Of a stretch of 7,117 nucleotides of DNA, positions 1-6,952 are shown one piece after another. The notes beneath the pieces were generated by a model, which ran no database searches, was not told where the DNA came from, and saw only the letters and a list, made by a program, of their open reading frames with translations. The position numbers and the translations under genes are program-made. The DNA comes from JAJRWS01 sp039831705 (lineage in GTDB: Bacteria > Planctomycetota > Planctomycetia > Pirellulales > Lacipirellulaceae): the NCBI GenBank assembly GCA_039831705.1, contig JBDOMT010000132.1, positions 1 to 7,117 on the forward strand. Reading direction: 5' to 3'. Every line of letters begins with the position of its first letter. The stretch's first letter is position 1.

Positions 1-1341
1 CCGGTCCGCATCATCACCCTGGGTGACGATCTGGCCATCAACGAAGGAGATGAGGTCCGTAGTACAGGACGCCTGCTGAGTGTGCCTGTGGGAGACAATC
101 TGTTGGGACGTGTGGTCGATCCTCTCGGCAACCCGATCGATGGCAAAGGGCCCATCAACACAGACAAACGACGTAATGTAGAAGTGATTGCCACGGGCGT
201 TTCGGAACGGCAACCGGTGTGTGAGCCATTACAAACCGGTATTAAAGCGATTGACGCCATGACACCGGTCGGACGTGGACAACGCGAGCTGATTATTGGC
301 GACCGTAAAACGGGCAAAACGGCGGTTGCTATCGACGCCATCATCAATCAACGCGATTCGGGAGTGAAGTGCTTTTATGTGGCCATAGGCCAGAAAGATT
401 CGACCGTCGCTGGCGTGATTGAGAAGCTGCGTGAGAGTGGAGCGATGGATTATACAACCGTTGTGGTCGCCGGCGCCAGTGTCCCGGCTCCACTGCAGTA
501 CATTGCCCCCTACTCCGGTACTGCCATGGCAGAAGAATATATGTTTGCCGGTGGTCATGCCTTGGTGGTTTACGACGATTTGAGTAAGCAGGCGGTCGCC
601 TATCGTGAGCTATCTCTGTTGATGCGACGTCCGCCCGGTCGTGAAGCGTTTCCAGGAGACGTGTTTTACTGTCATAGCCGTTTGTTGGAACGTTCCGCCA
701 AACTCTCTGAGGAGTTGGGAGGGGGGTCGATTACGGCACTGCCGATTATCGAAACACTCGAGGGCGAAGTTTCAGCCTACATTCCGACCAACGTCATTTC
801 GATTACGGATGGCCAGATCTATCTGCAACCAGAATTGTTTTTCGCCGGTATCAAGCCGGCAATGAACGCAGGTATTTCGGTTTCACGGGTTGGCGGTGCG
901 GCTCAAATTAAGGCCATGAAAAAAGTCGCCGGTGGTTTGCGACTTGACCTGGCTGCGTTCCGTGAGCTGGAGGCCTTCGCCCAATTGGGAACCGATCTCG
1001 ACCCGGCCACCCAGGCCCGACTTGATCGTGGCTATCGTATGGTCGAATTGCTCAAGCAAGGGCAGTACGTCCCTCTGTCGGTGGTCGAACAAGTGTTGGT
1101 CATCTACGCGGGAACACGCGGTCACTTGGATCAAGTGCCAGTCGAACAAGTGAGCGACTGGGAGCAGCAATTCCTGGTGTTCATGCGTGATCAGAAGTCG
1201 GAAGTTCGTCAAGAGCTGGAAGATAAACAAGATCTCGACGACGACCTGATCGCAAAAATAGAAGCATCCGTCGAAGAATTCCAAAAGCAGTTTCAAGGCA
1301 GCACACCCGCCGAGGAAACTGCAGTAGAGACTACCGCCTAG
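1..1341 (+). CDS. atpA: F-type ATP synthase subunit alpha, 5'-truncated by window edge
   Basis: The alpha subunit forms, with beta, the alpha3beta3 catalytic head of F1 on the cytoplasmic side of the membrane. It carries the non-catalytic nucleotide sites. The frame is open from base 1, giving 446 visible residues. Alpha is normally a little over 500, so roughly 60-80 N-terminal residues lie upstream. The in-frame GTG at 82 is internal, because family-like sequence (GDDLAINEGDEVRSTGRLL) precedes it. Visible motifs: P-loop GDRKTGKT at 298-321 (most relatives have GDRQTGKT); VAIGQK with Gln where beta has the catalytic Glu, as expected for alpha; Walker B LVVYDD at 562-579; the family signature PAMNAGISVS at 856-885, followed by the Arg (886) that serves as arginine finger to the beta sites. 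The C-terminus ends in an acidic, Ala/Thr-rich tail. It is the first visible gene of the operon, 79 nt before atpG. Confidence 0.97.
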   Translation, partial: PVRIITLGDDLAINEGDEVRSTGRLLSVPVGDNLLGRVVDPLGNPIDGKGPINTDKRRNVEVIATGVSERQPVCEPLQTGIKAIDAMTPVGRGQRELIIGDRKTGKTAVAIDAIINQRDSGVKCFYVAIGQKDSTVAGVIEKLRESGAMDYTTVVVAGASVPAPLQYIAPYSGTAMAEEYMFAGGHALVVYDDLSKQAVAYRELSLLMRRPPGREAFPGDVFYCHSRLLERSAKLSEELGGGSITALPIIETLEGEVSAYIPTNVISITDGQIYLQPELFFAGIKPAMNAGISVSRVGGAAQIKAMKKVAGGLRLDLAAFRELEAFAQLGTDLDPATQARLDRGYRMVELLKQGQYVPLSVVEQVLVIYAGTRGHLDQVPVEQVSDWEQQFLVFMRDQKSEVRQELEDKQDLDDDLIAKIEASVEEFQKQFQGSTPAEETAVETTA

Positions 1342-1358
1342 GTTCCTACCGCCGATCC

Positions 1359-1414
1359 TTTGACCTCTGCCCTTTTTGACCTCTACCCTCTGACCTCTAC
1401 CCTCTGACCTCCCC
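1359..1414 (+). repeat. Pyrimidine-rich 14-nt tandem repeat in the atpA-atpG spacer
   Basis: Four imperfect copies of a unit close to TTTGACCTCTACCC start at 1359, 1375, 1389 and 1403. The first has GCCC instead of ACCC, two extra T's separate copies 1 and 2, and the last is shortened to TCTGACCTCCCC. The array fills most of the 79-nt spacer and ends 6 nt before the atpG ATG, where a Shine-Dalgarno would be expected. The strand is strongly C/T-biased, so it cannot pair with the 16S 3' end as a ribosome-binding site. Its function is unknown. It may be a slippage-generated microrepeat or a leader element. Confidence 0.85.
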
Positions 1415-1420
1415 TTCACC

Positions 1421-2332
1421 ATGGCCAATCCTAAAGCACTGGACAAGCGACGGAAGTCGATCCGTAACATCCGCAAAATTACGCGGACCATGGAGCTGAT
1501 CGCCACCGCGCGATTCAAGAAGGCGATGGATCGGGCGACGGCGGCTACTGCATACACCGATCGGGTGACTCAACTGGTGGCTGATTTGACCCAATCGGGC
1601 CTGGAAGTGAAGCACCCGTTGCTGAAGGCCCGGGAGAGTACGGAACGCTGTGCCTTGTTAGTGTTGACGGCCAATCGTGGCTTGTGCGGAGGATTTAACG
1701 GAAATTTACTACGCGCTGGTTTGAAACGATGGCAACGACTTAACCAGGAGGTGGAGCACTGTCAGTTGGAAGTTGCCGGCAAGCGTGGCATCAGTGGCTT
1801 TTCCTTTCGTGGACATGTACCTGATCAAGCCTACACTCAATTTGAGGATAAACCGGAGTATGGCGAAGTGGATGAAATCGCCAGCCGCTTTCTCGATGAA
1901 TATGGTACAGGTCAGCTTGATCGATTGGATGTGGTCTATACCAAGTTTAAGACGATAGCGCGTCAACAAGTGGTGGTTGAAACGCTTTTGCCCCTGGGTT
2001 CTCTGGGATCTGAATCATCCGGGTCGGAGAGAGACAGGGCTGCCGATGCAGGCGAAGAATCTGTTTCGGGACAATCACAGTATGAATTTCTACCCTCTCC
2101 TGAGAGTATTCTGGAAGAGGTGATACCGACGAGTTTCAAAGTAAAGCTGTTTAAATGCTTTCTCGATTCCGCCGTCAGTGAGCAAGTCTCCCGGATGGTA
2201 GCCATGAAAAGTGCTACGGAGAGTGCGGACGAATTGATCAAGGATTTGAGTATGCAGTACAACCGCGCTCGCCAAGGCCGCATTACCTCGGAACTGATGG
2301 ATCTGATCGGCGGTGTTGAGGCATTGAATTAA
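1421..2332 (+). CDS. atpG: F-type ATP synthase subunit gamma
   Basis: Gamma is the central rotor shaft of F1: its two terminal helices form a coiled coil inside the alpha3beta3 ring and couple rotation of the c-ring to catalysis. The 303-residue product starts at ATG 1421, directly in the family's N-terminal helix (IRNIRKITRTMELIATARF, about residues 14-32, corresponding to the usual KITKAMEMVA region). LTANRGLCGGFN at 82-93 matches the conserved Rossmann-like core segment. The C-terminal helix (EQVSRMVAMKSATESADELI, then YNRARQGRITSELMDLIGG, about 254-298) is well conserved. The protein is some 15 residues longer than the roughly 287 of E. coli. The extra length sits in a Ser/Glu/Gly-rich hydrophilic stretch at about residues 193-219, before EFLPSP. 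The ATG has no Shine-Dalgarno upstream, only the pyrimidine repeat. It lies between atpA and atpD as in most bacteria. Confidence 0.96.
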   Translation: MANPKALDKRRKSIRNIRKITRTMELIATARFKKAMDRATAATAYTDRVTQLVADLTQSGLEVKHPLLKARESTERCALLVLTANRGLCGGFNGNLLRAGLKRWQRLNQEVEHCQLEVAGKRGISGFSFRGHVPDQAYTQFEDKPEYGEVDEIASRFLDEYGTGQLDRLDVVYTKFKTIARQQVVVETLLPLGSLGSESSGSERDRAADAGEESVSGQSQYEFLPSPESILEEVIPTSFKVKLFKCFLDSAVSEQVSRMVAMKSATESADELIKDLSMQYNRARQGRITSELMDLIGGVEALN

Positions 2333-2363
2333 CGAATAAGTCAAGCGTCGCCAGACAGGCGGC

Positions 2364-2391
2364 AACCTGAAACCTAATCCTAAATCCAAAA
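2364..2391 (+). repeat. Degenerate heptamer repeat in the atpG-atpD spacer
   Basis: Four adjacent 7-nt units, AACCTGA, AACCTAA, TCCTAAA and TCCAAAA, drift gradually from one to the next and end 9 nt before the atpD ATG. The rest of the leader (TCAATTAAA) is A/T-rich. No purine-rich Shine-Dalgarno is present. The unit is unrelated to the repeat before atpG. Confidence 0.55.
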
Positions 2392-2400
2392 TCAATTAAA

Positions 2401-3837
2401 ATGGCAACTGCAACACAGAATATTGGGCGTATTACCCAGGTTATTGGCTCTACATTTGATGTCGAGTTTGAGGAAAACAAGCTTCCGGCCATTTACAACG
2501 CGGTGAAAATTGCTTCCGAGCAAAAGGGGGTAAGTCTCAATCTCACCGGCGAAGTTCAGCAGCATCTAGGGGGCGGCCGAGTCCGTTGTATTGCTTTGGG
2601 TAGTACCGATGGCATGATCCGTGGTCAAGAATGTATCGATACGGGTAAGCCTGTCACCGTACCGGTTGGCGAAGCGACCTTGGGCCGAGTCTTCAATGTT
2701 ACCGGCGATGTGGTGGATGGTCGTGGTGAGGTCAAAGCGGATGAACATTGGCCCATTCACCGGCAAGCACCTCCACTGAAAGACCTTTCCACCAAGACAG
2801 AAATATTCGAGACCGGTATCAAAGTGGTTGACCTGCTCACCCCGTTTGTCCGTGGTGGCAAGGCGGGGCTGTTTGGTGGAGCCGGTTTGGGCAAGACAGT
2901 GATTTTGACCGAGCTGATTGCTCGGATCGCCTCGGCCCATGGTGGTTACTCCGTGTTCGCGGGAGTGGGGGAACGTACCCGTGAAGGAACCGACCTGTGG
3001 TTGGAAATGCAGGAAGCCAAAATTGGCGATACCGGACGTAGCGTGATCGATCAAACTTGCATGGTTTTTGGCCAGATGAACGAGCCACCTGGAGCCCGTT
3101 TGCGTGTGGCTCTGTCCGCTTTGACAATGGCCGAGTATTTCCGCGATAAGACAGGAGCCGATACGCTGCTGTTTGTCGATAATATCTTTCGTTTTTCGCA
3201 GGCGGGGAGTGAAGTTTCCGCCCTGTTGGGAAGAATGCCGTCCGCCGTGGGATACCAGCCCACGCTGGCTACTGAAATGGGCGCTTTGCAAGAACGGATT
3301 GCCTCTACCAGCAAAGGTGCAATCACTAGTGTGCAAGCCGTTTATGTGCCTGCCGACGATCCAACCGATCCGGCCCCGGCGACCGCCTTTGGCCAACTCG
3401 ATGCGTTCTTGTATCTGGAACGGTCGATTTCGGAAAAGGGGATTTACCCGGCGGTTGATCCACTGGCATCCTCGAGTCGAATTCTCGATCCGCAGTACGT
3501 GGGCGACCGGCATTTCAATTGTGCCCGTCGGGTGCAAACGAACTTGCAGCGATACCGTGAGTTACAAGACATCATCGCCATCCTCGGTGTCGACGAACTG
3601 GCGGAAGAGGACAAACTGGTTGTCCATCGGGCTCGACGGATCGAACGATTCCTGTCGCAACCGTTCCTGGTAGCGGAGGTTTTCACCGGCAAGCCGGGCG
3701 AGATCACTTCGCTGGACGATACCATTCGCAGCTTCGAAGAAATCTGTGACGGCAAGTGGGATCACCTGCCAGAAGATGCTTTCATGTACGTCGGTGCGAT
3801 CGAACAGGCCGAGGAGCAGTGGAAGAAAAGTCAGTGA
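2401..3837 (+). CDS. atpD: F-type ATP synthase subunit beta (catalytic)
   Basis: Beta holds the three catalytic sites of F1, making ATP from ADP and phosphate (EC 7.1.2.2). The 478-residue protein has the normal family length and all three domains. The N-terminal beta-barrel (about 1-80) begins IGRITQVIGSTFDVEF. The central domain has P-loop GGAGLGKT at residues 159-166, the GERTREG segment with catalytic Glu191, Walker B LLFVD ending at Asp260, and the signature PAVDPLASSS at 350-359. The C-terminal helical domain carries DELAEED at 398-404, the equivalent of the DELSEED lever that contacts gamma. Two small departures from the commonest sequence are Leu for Val in the P-loop and Ala for Ser in DELSEED; both look tolerable. 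The ATG at 2401 puts the barrel at the right distance from the N-terminus. No Shine-Dalgarno precedes it. It lies 68 nt after atpG and 64 nt before atpC. Confidence 0.98.
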   Translation: MATATQNIGRITQVIGSTFDVEFEENKLPAIYNAVKIASEQKGVSLNLTGEVQQHLGGGRVRCIALGSTDGMIRGQECIDTGKPVTVPVGEATLGRVFNVTGDVVDGRGEVKADEHWPIHRQAPPLKDLSTKTEIFETGIKVVDLLTPFVRGGKAGLFGGAGLGKTVILTELIARIASAHGGYSVFAGVGERTREGTDLWLEMQEAKIGDTGRSVIDQTCMVFGQMNEPPGARLRVALSALTMAEYFRDKTGADTLLFVDNIFRFSQAGSEVSALLGRMPSAVGYQPTLATEMGALQERIASTSKGAITSVQAVYVPADDPTDPAPATAFGQLDAFLYLERSISEKGIYPAVDPLASSSRILDPQYVGDRHFNCARRVQTNLQRYRELQDIIAILGVDELAEEDKLVVHRARRIERFLSQPFLVAEVFTGKPGEITSLDDTIRSFEEICDGKWDHLPEDAFMYVGAIEQAEEQWKKSQ

Positions 3838-3845
3838 TAGGCGCT

Positions 3846-3873
3846 AGTTGTTAAGTGCTAATTACAAGTTGTT
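3846..3873 (+). repeat. Short direct repeat in the atpD-atpC spacer
   Basis: AGTTGTT occurs at 3846-3852 and again at 3867-3873, within a T/G-rich low-complexity spacer that also contains GCTAGTT and GCTAATT. The repeat is too short to be certain it is more than chance. It is recorded because the other two spacers of this operon also contain repeats. Confidence 0.3.
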
Positions 3874-3901
3874 GGTTGAGTTCTAACCCTGGTTCATTGT
3901 C

Positions 3902-4324
3902 ATGTCTACTGCTACGAATGGTTCCTCGGCATTGCATGTGTCGATTGTTACACCTGAGGATACTGTGCTGGATACGCGGGCTGATTTTGTCGCGTTACCC
4001 TTGTTTGATGGTGAATTGGGTGTGGCTCCTCTGCATAGTCCGATGATAGGCCGACTACGCAGTGGAGAGTTGCGAATTCGCCAGGGCAATGAGACGAGCC
4101 TCTTTTATGTTGAGGGCGGTTTCGTCCAAGTGGCGGACAACGAAGTTGCTGTGATGACAAGCCGTGCCCAACCGGCAGACCGTATCGATGCCGAAGCAGC
4201 CCAGCAACTGTTGGAAACGTCTCTGAAAAGCAAGGCCGCCGGCGACGAGCAAATCTCAAATCGCAATCGCCAAGTCGATCAGGCACGGGCCCAAATACGC
4301 ATCGCCCGCCGGGCTGCAAAGTGA
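3902..4324 (+). CDS. atpC: F-type ATP synthase subunit epsilon
   Basis: Epsilon binds the foot of gamma and the c-ring. In many bacteria its C-terminal helices act as a brake on ATP hydrolysis. The product is 140 residues, about the usual length. An N-terminal beta-sandwich (about residues 11-95) starts LHVSIVTPEDTVLDTRADFVALPLFDGELGVAPLHSP, matching the family pattern of a G-x-L-G-hydrophobic turn followed by a His-x-P segment. It ends near VEGGFVQVADNEVAVMTSRA. The remainder (about 100-138) is Ala/Gln/Arg-rich and helical, consistent with the two C-terminal helices. ATG 3902 was chosen because the conserved strand begins about 10 residues later; no Shine-Dalgarno is visible (GGTTCATTGTC precedes it). 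It is the last operon gene and is followed by a probable terminator. Confidence 0.95.
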   Translation: MSTATNGSSALHVSIVTPEDTVLDTRADFVALPLFDGELGVAPLHSPMIGRLRSGELRIRQGNETSLFYVEGGFVQVADNEVAVMTSRAQPADRIDAEAAQQLLETSLKSKAAGDEQISNRNRQVDQARAQIRIARRAAK

Positions 4325-4335
4325 TTTTAGGGACC

Positions 4336-4361
4336 GACCGATTGGGGAACGGTCAATTTTT
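4336..4361 (+). terminator. Probable intrinsic terminator after atpC
   Basis: GACCG (4336-4340) pairs with CGGTC (4350-4354) across a 9-nt loop and is followed by AATTTTT. It starts 12 nt after the atpC stop, where an operon terminator is expected. The stem is only 5 bp, so termination may be weak. An earlier GACCG at 4332 could pair instead with a larger loop. Confidence 0.55.
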
Positions 4362-4462
4362 CCAATAACGCTAGCGGTTGTCGCGGCTTTATCAGCCCAA
4401 GCAAACACAGATTTCCCTTAAGATAATACGCCGCAGCCAGTATCAAACGTGGCCACCGCAAG

Positions 4463-4528
4463 CCTTCGGCCACTGAGGATGGCCAGCATCCCGAATAGCA
4501 GCACCGTCGAGGTAGCCGGCTCGGGCAC
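4463..4528 (-). other. PEP-CTERM sorting anchor, cut off by upstream stop
   Basis: The residues read VPEP, then ATSTVLLFGMLAILSG, then RR: the classical three-part anchor of a VPEP motif, a transmembrane segment and a basic end, recognised by exosortases. It lies in the same frame as the dockerin-like motif but 13 codons beyond the TAA at 4570-4568. After RR the frame continues LAVATFDTGCGVLS to TAA 4418, an atypical tail for this anchor. A further small indel near 4460 is possible but unproven. Confidence 0.8.
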
Positions 4529-4636
4529 GGTGGTCGAAGTCGCAGTCAAGGCAACAACAGTGCCGTATTATGCTTGCCAGACATCCAGATCGAATGCGCT
4601 GGGTGGATCGGTCACTTCTCCCCGTTGCCACTTCAA

Positions 4637-4675
4637 AAAATCGGCGCCGTCGACATCGCCGTCTCGGTCGAAATC
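4637..4675 (-). other. Dockerin-like / EF-hand calcium-binding motif
   Basis: The 13 residues DFDRDGDVDGADF follow the D-x-D-x-D-G-x-V-D-x-x-D-F pattern of a type I dockerin-like calcium loop, followed by LKWQRG. A single such loop placed shortly before the VPEP anchor is a frequent arrangement in planctomycete surface proteins. The relatives' usual continuation WxANYG is here WQA-stop-YG. Confidence 0.85.
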
Positions 4676-6501
4676 ACCACTGGGTTCATCAGTGAGCAGG
4701 CCGAGGGCAAAGACGGATGCGTGATCGAGGACCGCCCATGCCTGATTGTTGGCCGCGTCGACGCCGTATGTGCTGAGATCGGCCAAATCAAGCGAACCCC
4801 CGCCCGGTCCGTCCAGGAAAGCATCGTAGGACCCAAGAAACAACGACGTGCCCAAGCCGCCCGTCGCTGTTGAGCCCGAACGCATCGATCCAATTTTGGG
4901 CAGTGAAATCGTAGGTCAGAAAATCCAAATCGTCTCAAGGGTGGGTAAGCCCCCTTCGGCGTAGGTGAACTGGAGCACGTACAGGTCGCCAGAGGTGGTG
5001 AAGTTTAGATCGATCGGATCGCCCGCGATGGCAGCACTGGTTGCTGTATCTCCCACCTCAGGATTGGCTGAGAGCACCAGGCTGAGCGTTTGCCCGGTCG
5101 ATGCGGTACCGTCGATTAACGTTGCGGCAGTTTGCCCGTTATTGACACCAACTTGTTTGTCGTAGCTATCGGTGGCGGCGAGCGTGGCATTGTCGGCGAA
5201 TAGATCCCCCAGATCGTAGTTGATATCCCACTCGACGCTGAGTACCGGCTGAGCTCCATTGAGGAAGCTGCGGTTGGGGTCGGCCATCTTCAATTCGACG
5301 CTGAACATGCCGGAGTAGGTGCCCGAGAGGCGGCCGTAGCGGTCGAACTGGACCGTTCCAATCTCAGTTTCACTCGCGTCGGCCAAGGCGCCCACTTCGA
5401 GCCCGGTAACGCTGAATCCGGCGCCGCTTACGGTCTTGGTGGTGACTTCGGCGCTGGCCCGTTGAGCCCCTGCGTGGGGCCCGGCCGAGGCGTTTACGAG
5501 CGTCAGGTCCGGGTTGATATTGGCTTGGATCGGAGCCCCACTGTTGTCGGTCAGGTCTGGTGGATCGAAGATCGTGATCTGATAGGTTGTCGTTATGTCC
5601 GGGGCAAGCGGGTTGAGGTCGTTGGTCGTGGTGGCACTGGCCTGGTAGTCGCCGGAAGGTATATTGGTGTCGATGGTTGCAACGATGTCGCTGCCGCCGC
5701 TAAGAGACTGATTACCGCCGATGAATTGCGCAGTTGCCGGGGTTCCGGTTGTGAACTGGGGGTCGGACGTCGGGTCGAGCGTGACGCTGAAGGTTGTGCC
5801 GCCAAAGTTGAGGTTGTCGACGTCGAACTGAAATGCGAATGTCGGATTGCCCGAGGTTCCGGTGTTCAGCCGATTGGTGCCAATGCTGGTTGTGGCAGAC
5901 ACGAACGAGTTGTCCGGGTCGAATCCGCTGCCACCGCCATTGACCGAAAAGTTGTCGATGGCGTACTCGCTGTGGTTGCCGCTGAAAGTGATTTCGTCGA
6001 CCAGGAGCTCCAGGTAGGCGATGTCGATAAACGGGCCTCCGTCCACAATGAAATTGTCGTCTTCCAGAAAGCTGACGCTCAGCTCGAGAGTGCCCGCGTA
6101 CCCGATTCCGCCGCCGAAGCCAGTGAAAGGTCGAAGAAGGAGGAGCGTCCATCCGAGTCCTCGGCATAAAAGTAAACAAAATCCGACACCGCGGGGACAC
6201 CGTCATCGGACCAGGCAAAGTCAAATGTCACATCGTTGACCCCGGTGCCATTGCCTTCGCCGATATTGAAGAAGCTAAACTCGATGTAACCCGTATTGAG
6301 ATCGAGCGGGTTACCCCACATCGCCTCGTCGGTGATTTGCCCACGGTTGCCTGCGACCTGGTACTGGGAATCATAGAAAATGTTGTTGCCTGACTCATTG
6401 TAAATATCCATCTCATCGGGTGTGAAAAAGCTATCGCCGTCGAGGGTTCCGGTGGGTGAGACGGGCCAAAAGTTTTCACTGAAGTGGTACGAAAAAATTT
6501 G

Positions 6502-6576
6502 TCCCAAGACCGAATTTACAAGCAGGTTTGATTATAAAAAGACAAACAGACCACACCAAAAATTAGATCGAGTCAT
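6502..6576 (-). other. Signal peptide relic interrupted by a stop codon
   Basis: In the frame of the N-terminal fragment, ATG 6576 gives MTRSNFWCGLFVFL, then TAA (6534-6532), then SNLLVNSVLG followed by QIFSYHF. Ignoring the stop, this has a basic start, a hydrophobic core of normal length and a plausible small-residue cleavage site after VLG. It supplies the export signal that a PEP-CTERM protein needs and that the downstream fragment (from about 6507) otherwise lacks. A one- or two-base change at the TAA would restore it. Confidence 0.6.
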
Positions 6577-6685
6577 CGAAGTACTCTCATCCAGTAATGA
6601 TCACTTTGTTGCTATTAACCGCCAATGAACCCATGTGCTGATTAGAAAGTTGATTTCAATCCCAAAATACAGCCTGCAATTGATG

Positions 6686-6699
6686 GGGATTCGAATCCC
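6686..6699. repeat. Perfect 14-bp palindrome GGGATTCGAATCCC
   Basis: The 14 bases equal their own reverse complement. They resemble the T-arm of a tRNA (TTCGAAT in a G/C stem). However, position 53 would be A instead of the near-invariant G, and no matching acceptor or anticodon arms are visible. A second short G4/C4 hairpin (AGGGG 6704-6708 with CCCCT 6716-6720) follows. It may be a tRNA-derived remnant, a protein-binding site or chance. Confidence 0.5.
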
Positions 6700-6773
6700 T
6701 CCAAGGGGCCACCTACCCCTCCATGCACGTTAAGGATTTCCACTAGAGTCTATCCTGACTGAGGTCCAGAATC

Positions 6774-6789
6774 CAGGAAATTTTTCCTG
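6774..6789. repeat. Inverted repeat CAGGAAA-TT-TTTCCTG
   Basis: Seven-base perfect arms are separated by 2 nt. The spacer is too short for a good RNA hairpin, so a DNA-binding site or chance are the likelier readings. No T-run terminator context is attached on either strand. Confidence 0.4.
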
Positions 6790-6952
6790 ACACAGGGGCT
6801 TTTTCTAAGTAGGACCAGTTACCATGAAAACGCGTCGATTGCGTCTGCCGAGGAACTCAACAGTCTGGCCAAACTCCCTAAGGAGACACCGTACGAATGC
6901 ACTTGCCAGTACAGTTGCGTGTCACACTGCCGCAGATGCGATATTATGCATT

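Larger units (their letters stand above)
4418..6576 (-). pseudogene. Decayed secreted PEP-CTERM / dockerin-like protein gene
   Basis: Read on the minus strand from ATG 6576 to TAA 4418, the pieces join into one protein of about 720 codons. It has a signal peptide, a beta-rich extracellular region with many Asp/Gly/Thr/Ser and aromatic residues, a dockerin-like motif and a VPEP sorting anchor. Anchored proteins of this type are exported by Sec and processed by an exosortase. I do not recognise the long middle domain, so no substrate is assigned. The reading is broken five times: TAA 6534-6532 in the signal peptide; a -1 change near 6121-6119 (FFDLSL to GFGGGIGYAG); a -1 change near 4926-4925 (ETIW to DFLTYDFTAQNW); a +1 return near 4862-4860 (GLNSD to GGLGTSLFLG); TAA 4570-4568 just before YGTVVAL. 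Two nonsense codons plus three indels make sequencing error alone an unlikely explanation. It is convergent with atpC, 93 nt away. The 5' limit and exact indel sites are inferred. Confidence 0.82.

Noticed and set aside
82..84. GTG 82 as the true start of atpA
   Set aside because: Alpha-subunit sequence continues in frame upstream to base 1, so the gene starts outside the window.
1359..1414. A CRISPR array in the atpA-atpG spacer
   Set aside because: The units are 14 nt, contiguous and without unique spacers, so this is a simple tandem repeat.
2566..3537. A 323-codon minus-strand frame across atpD
   Set aside because: It lies wholly opposite the unmistakable beta-subunit gene and has no recognisable domain.
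4916..6121. Programmed ribosomal frameshifting to join the PEP-CTERM fragments
   Set aside because: No slippery heptamer or following structure is evident at the joins, and two in-frame stop codons would still block the product; decay is simpler.
5462..6169. A 235-codon plus-strand frame opposite the PEP-CTERM pseudogene
   Set aside because: Its composition (Gly/Val/Arg/Asp rich, no domain) is what the complementary strand of a GC-rich coding region gives; the minus strand reads as recognisable protein.
6681..6713. A tRNA gene (3' half) on the plus strand
   Set aside because: The TTCGAAT loop is present but the conserved G53-C61 pair is A-C, the acceptor-strand length to CCA is off by one, and no D-arm, anticodon arm or 5' acceptor strand is found upstream.
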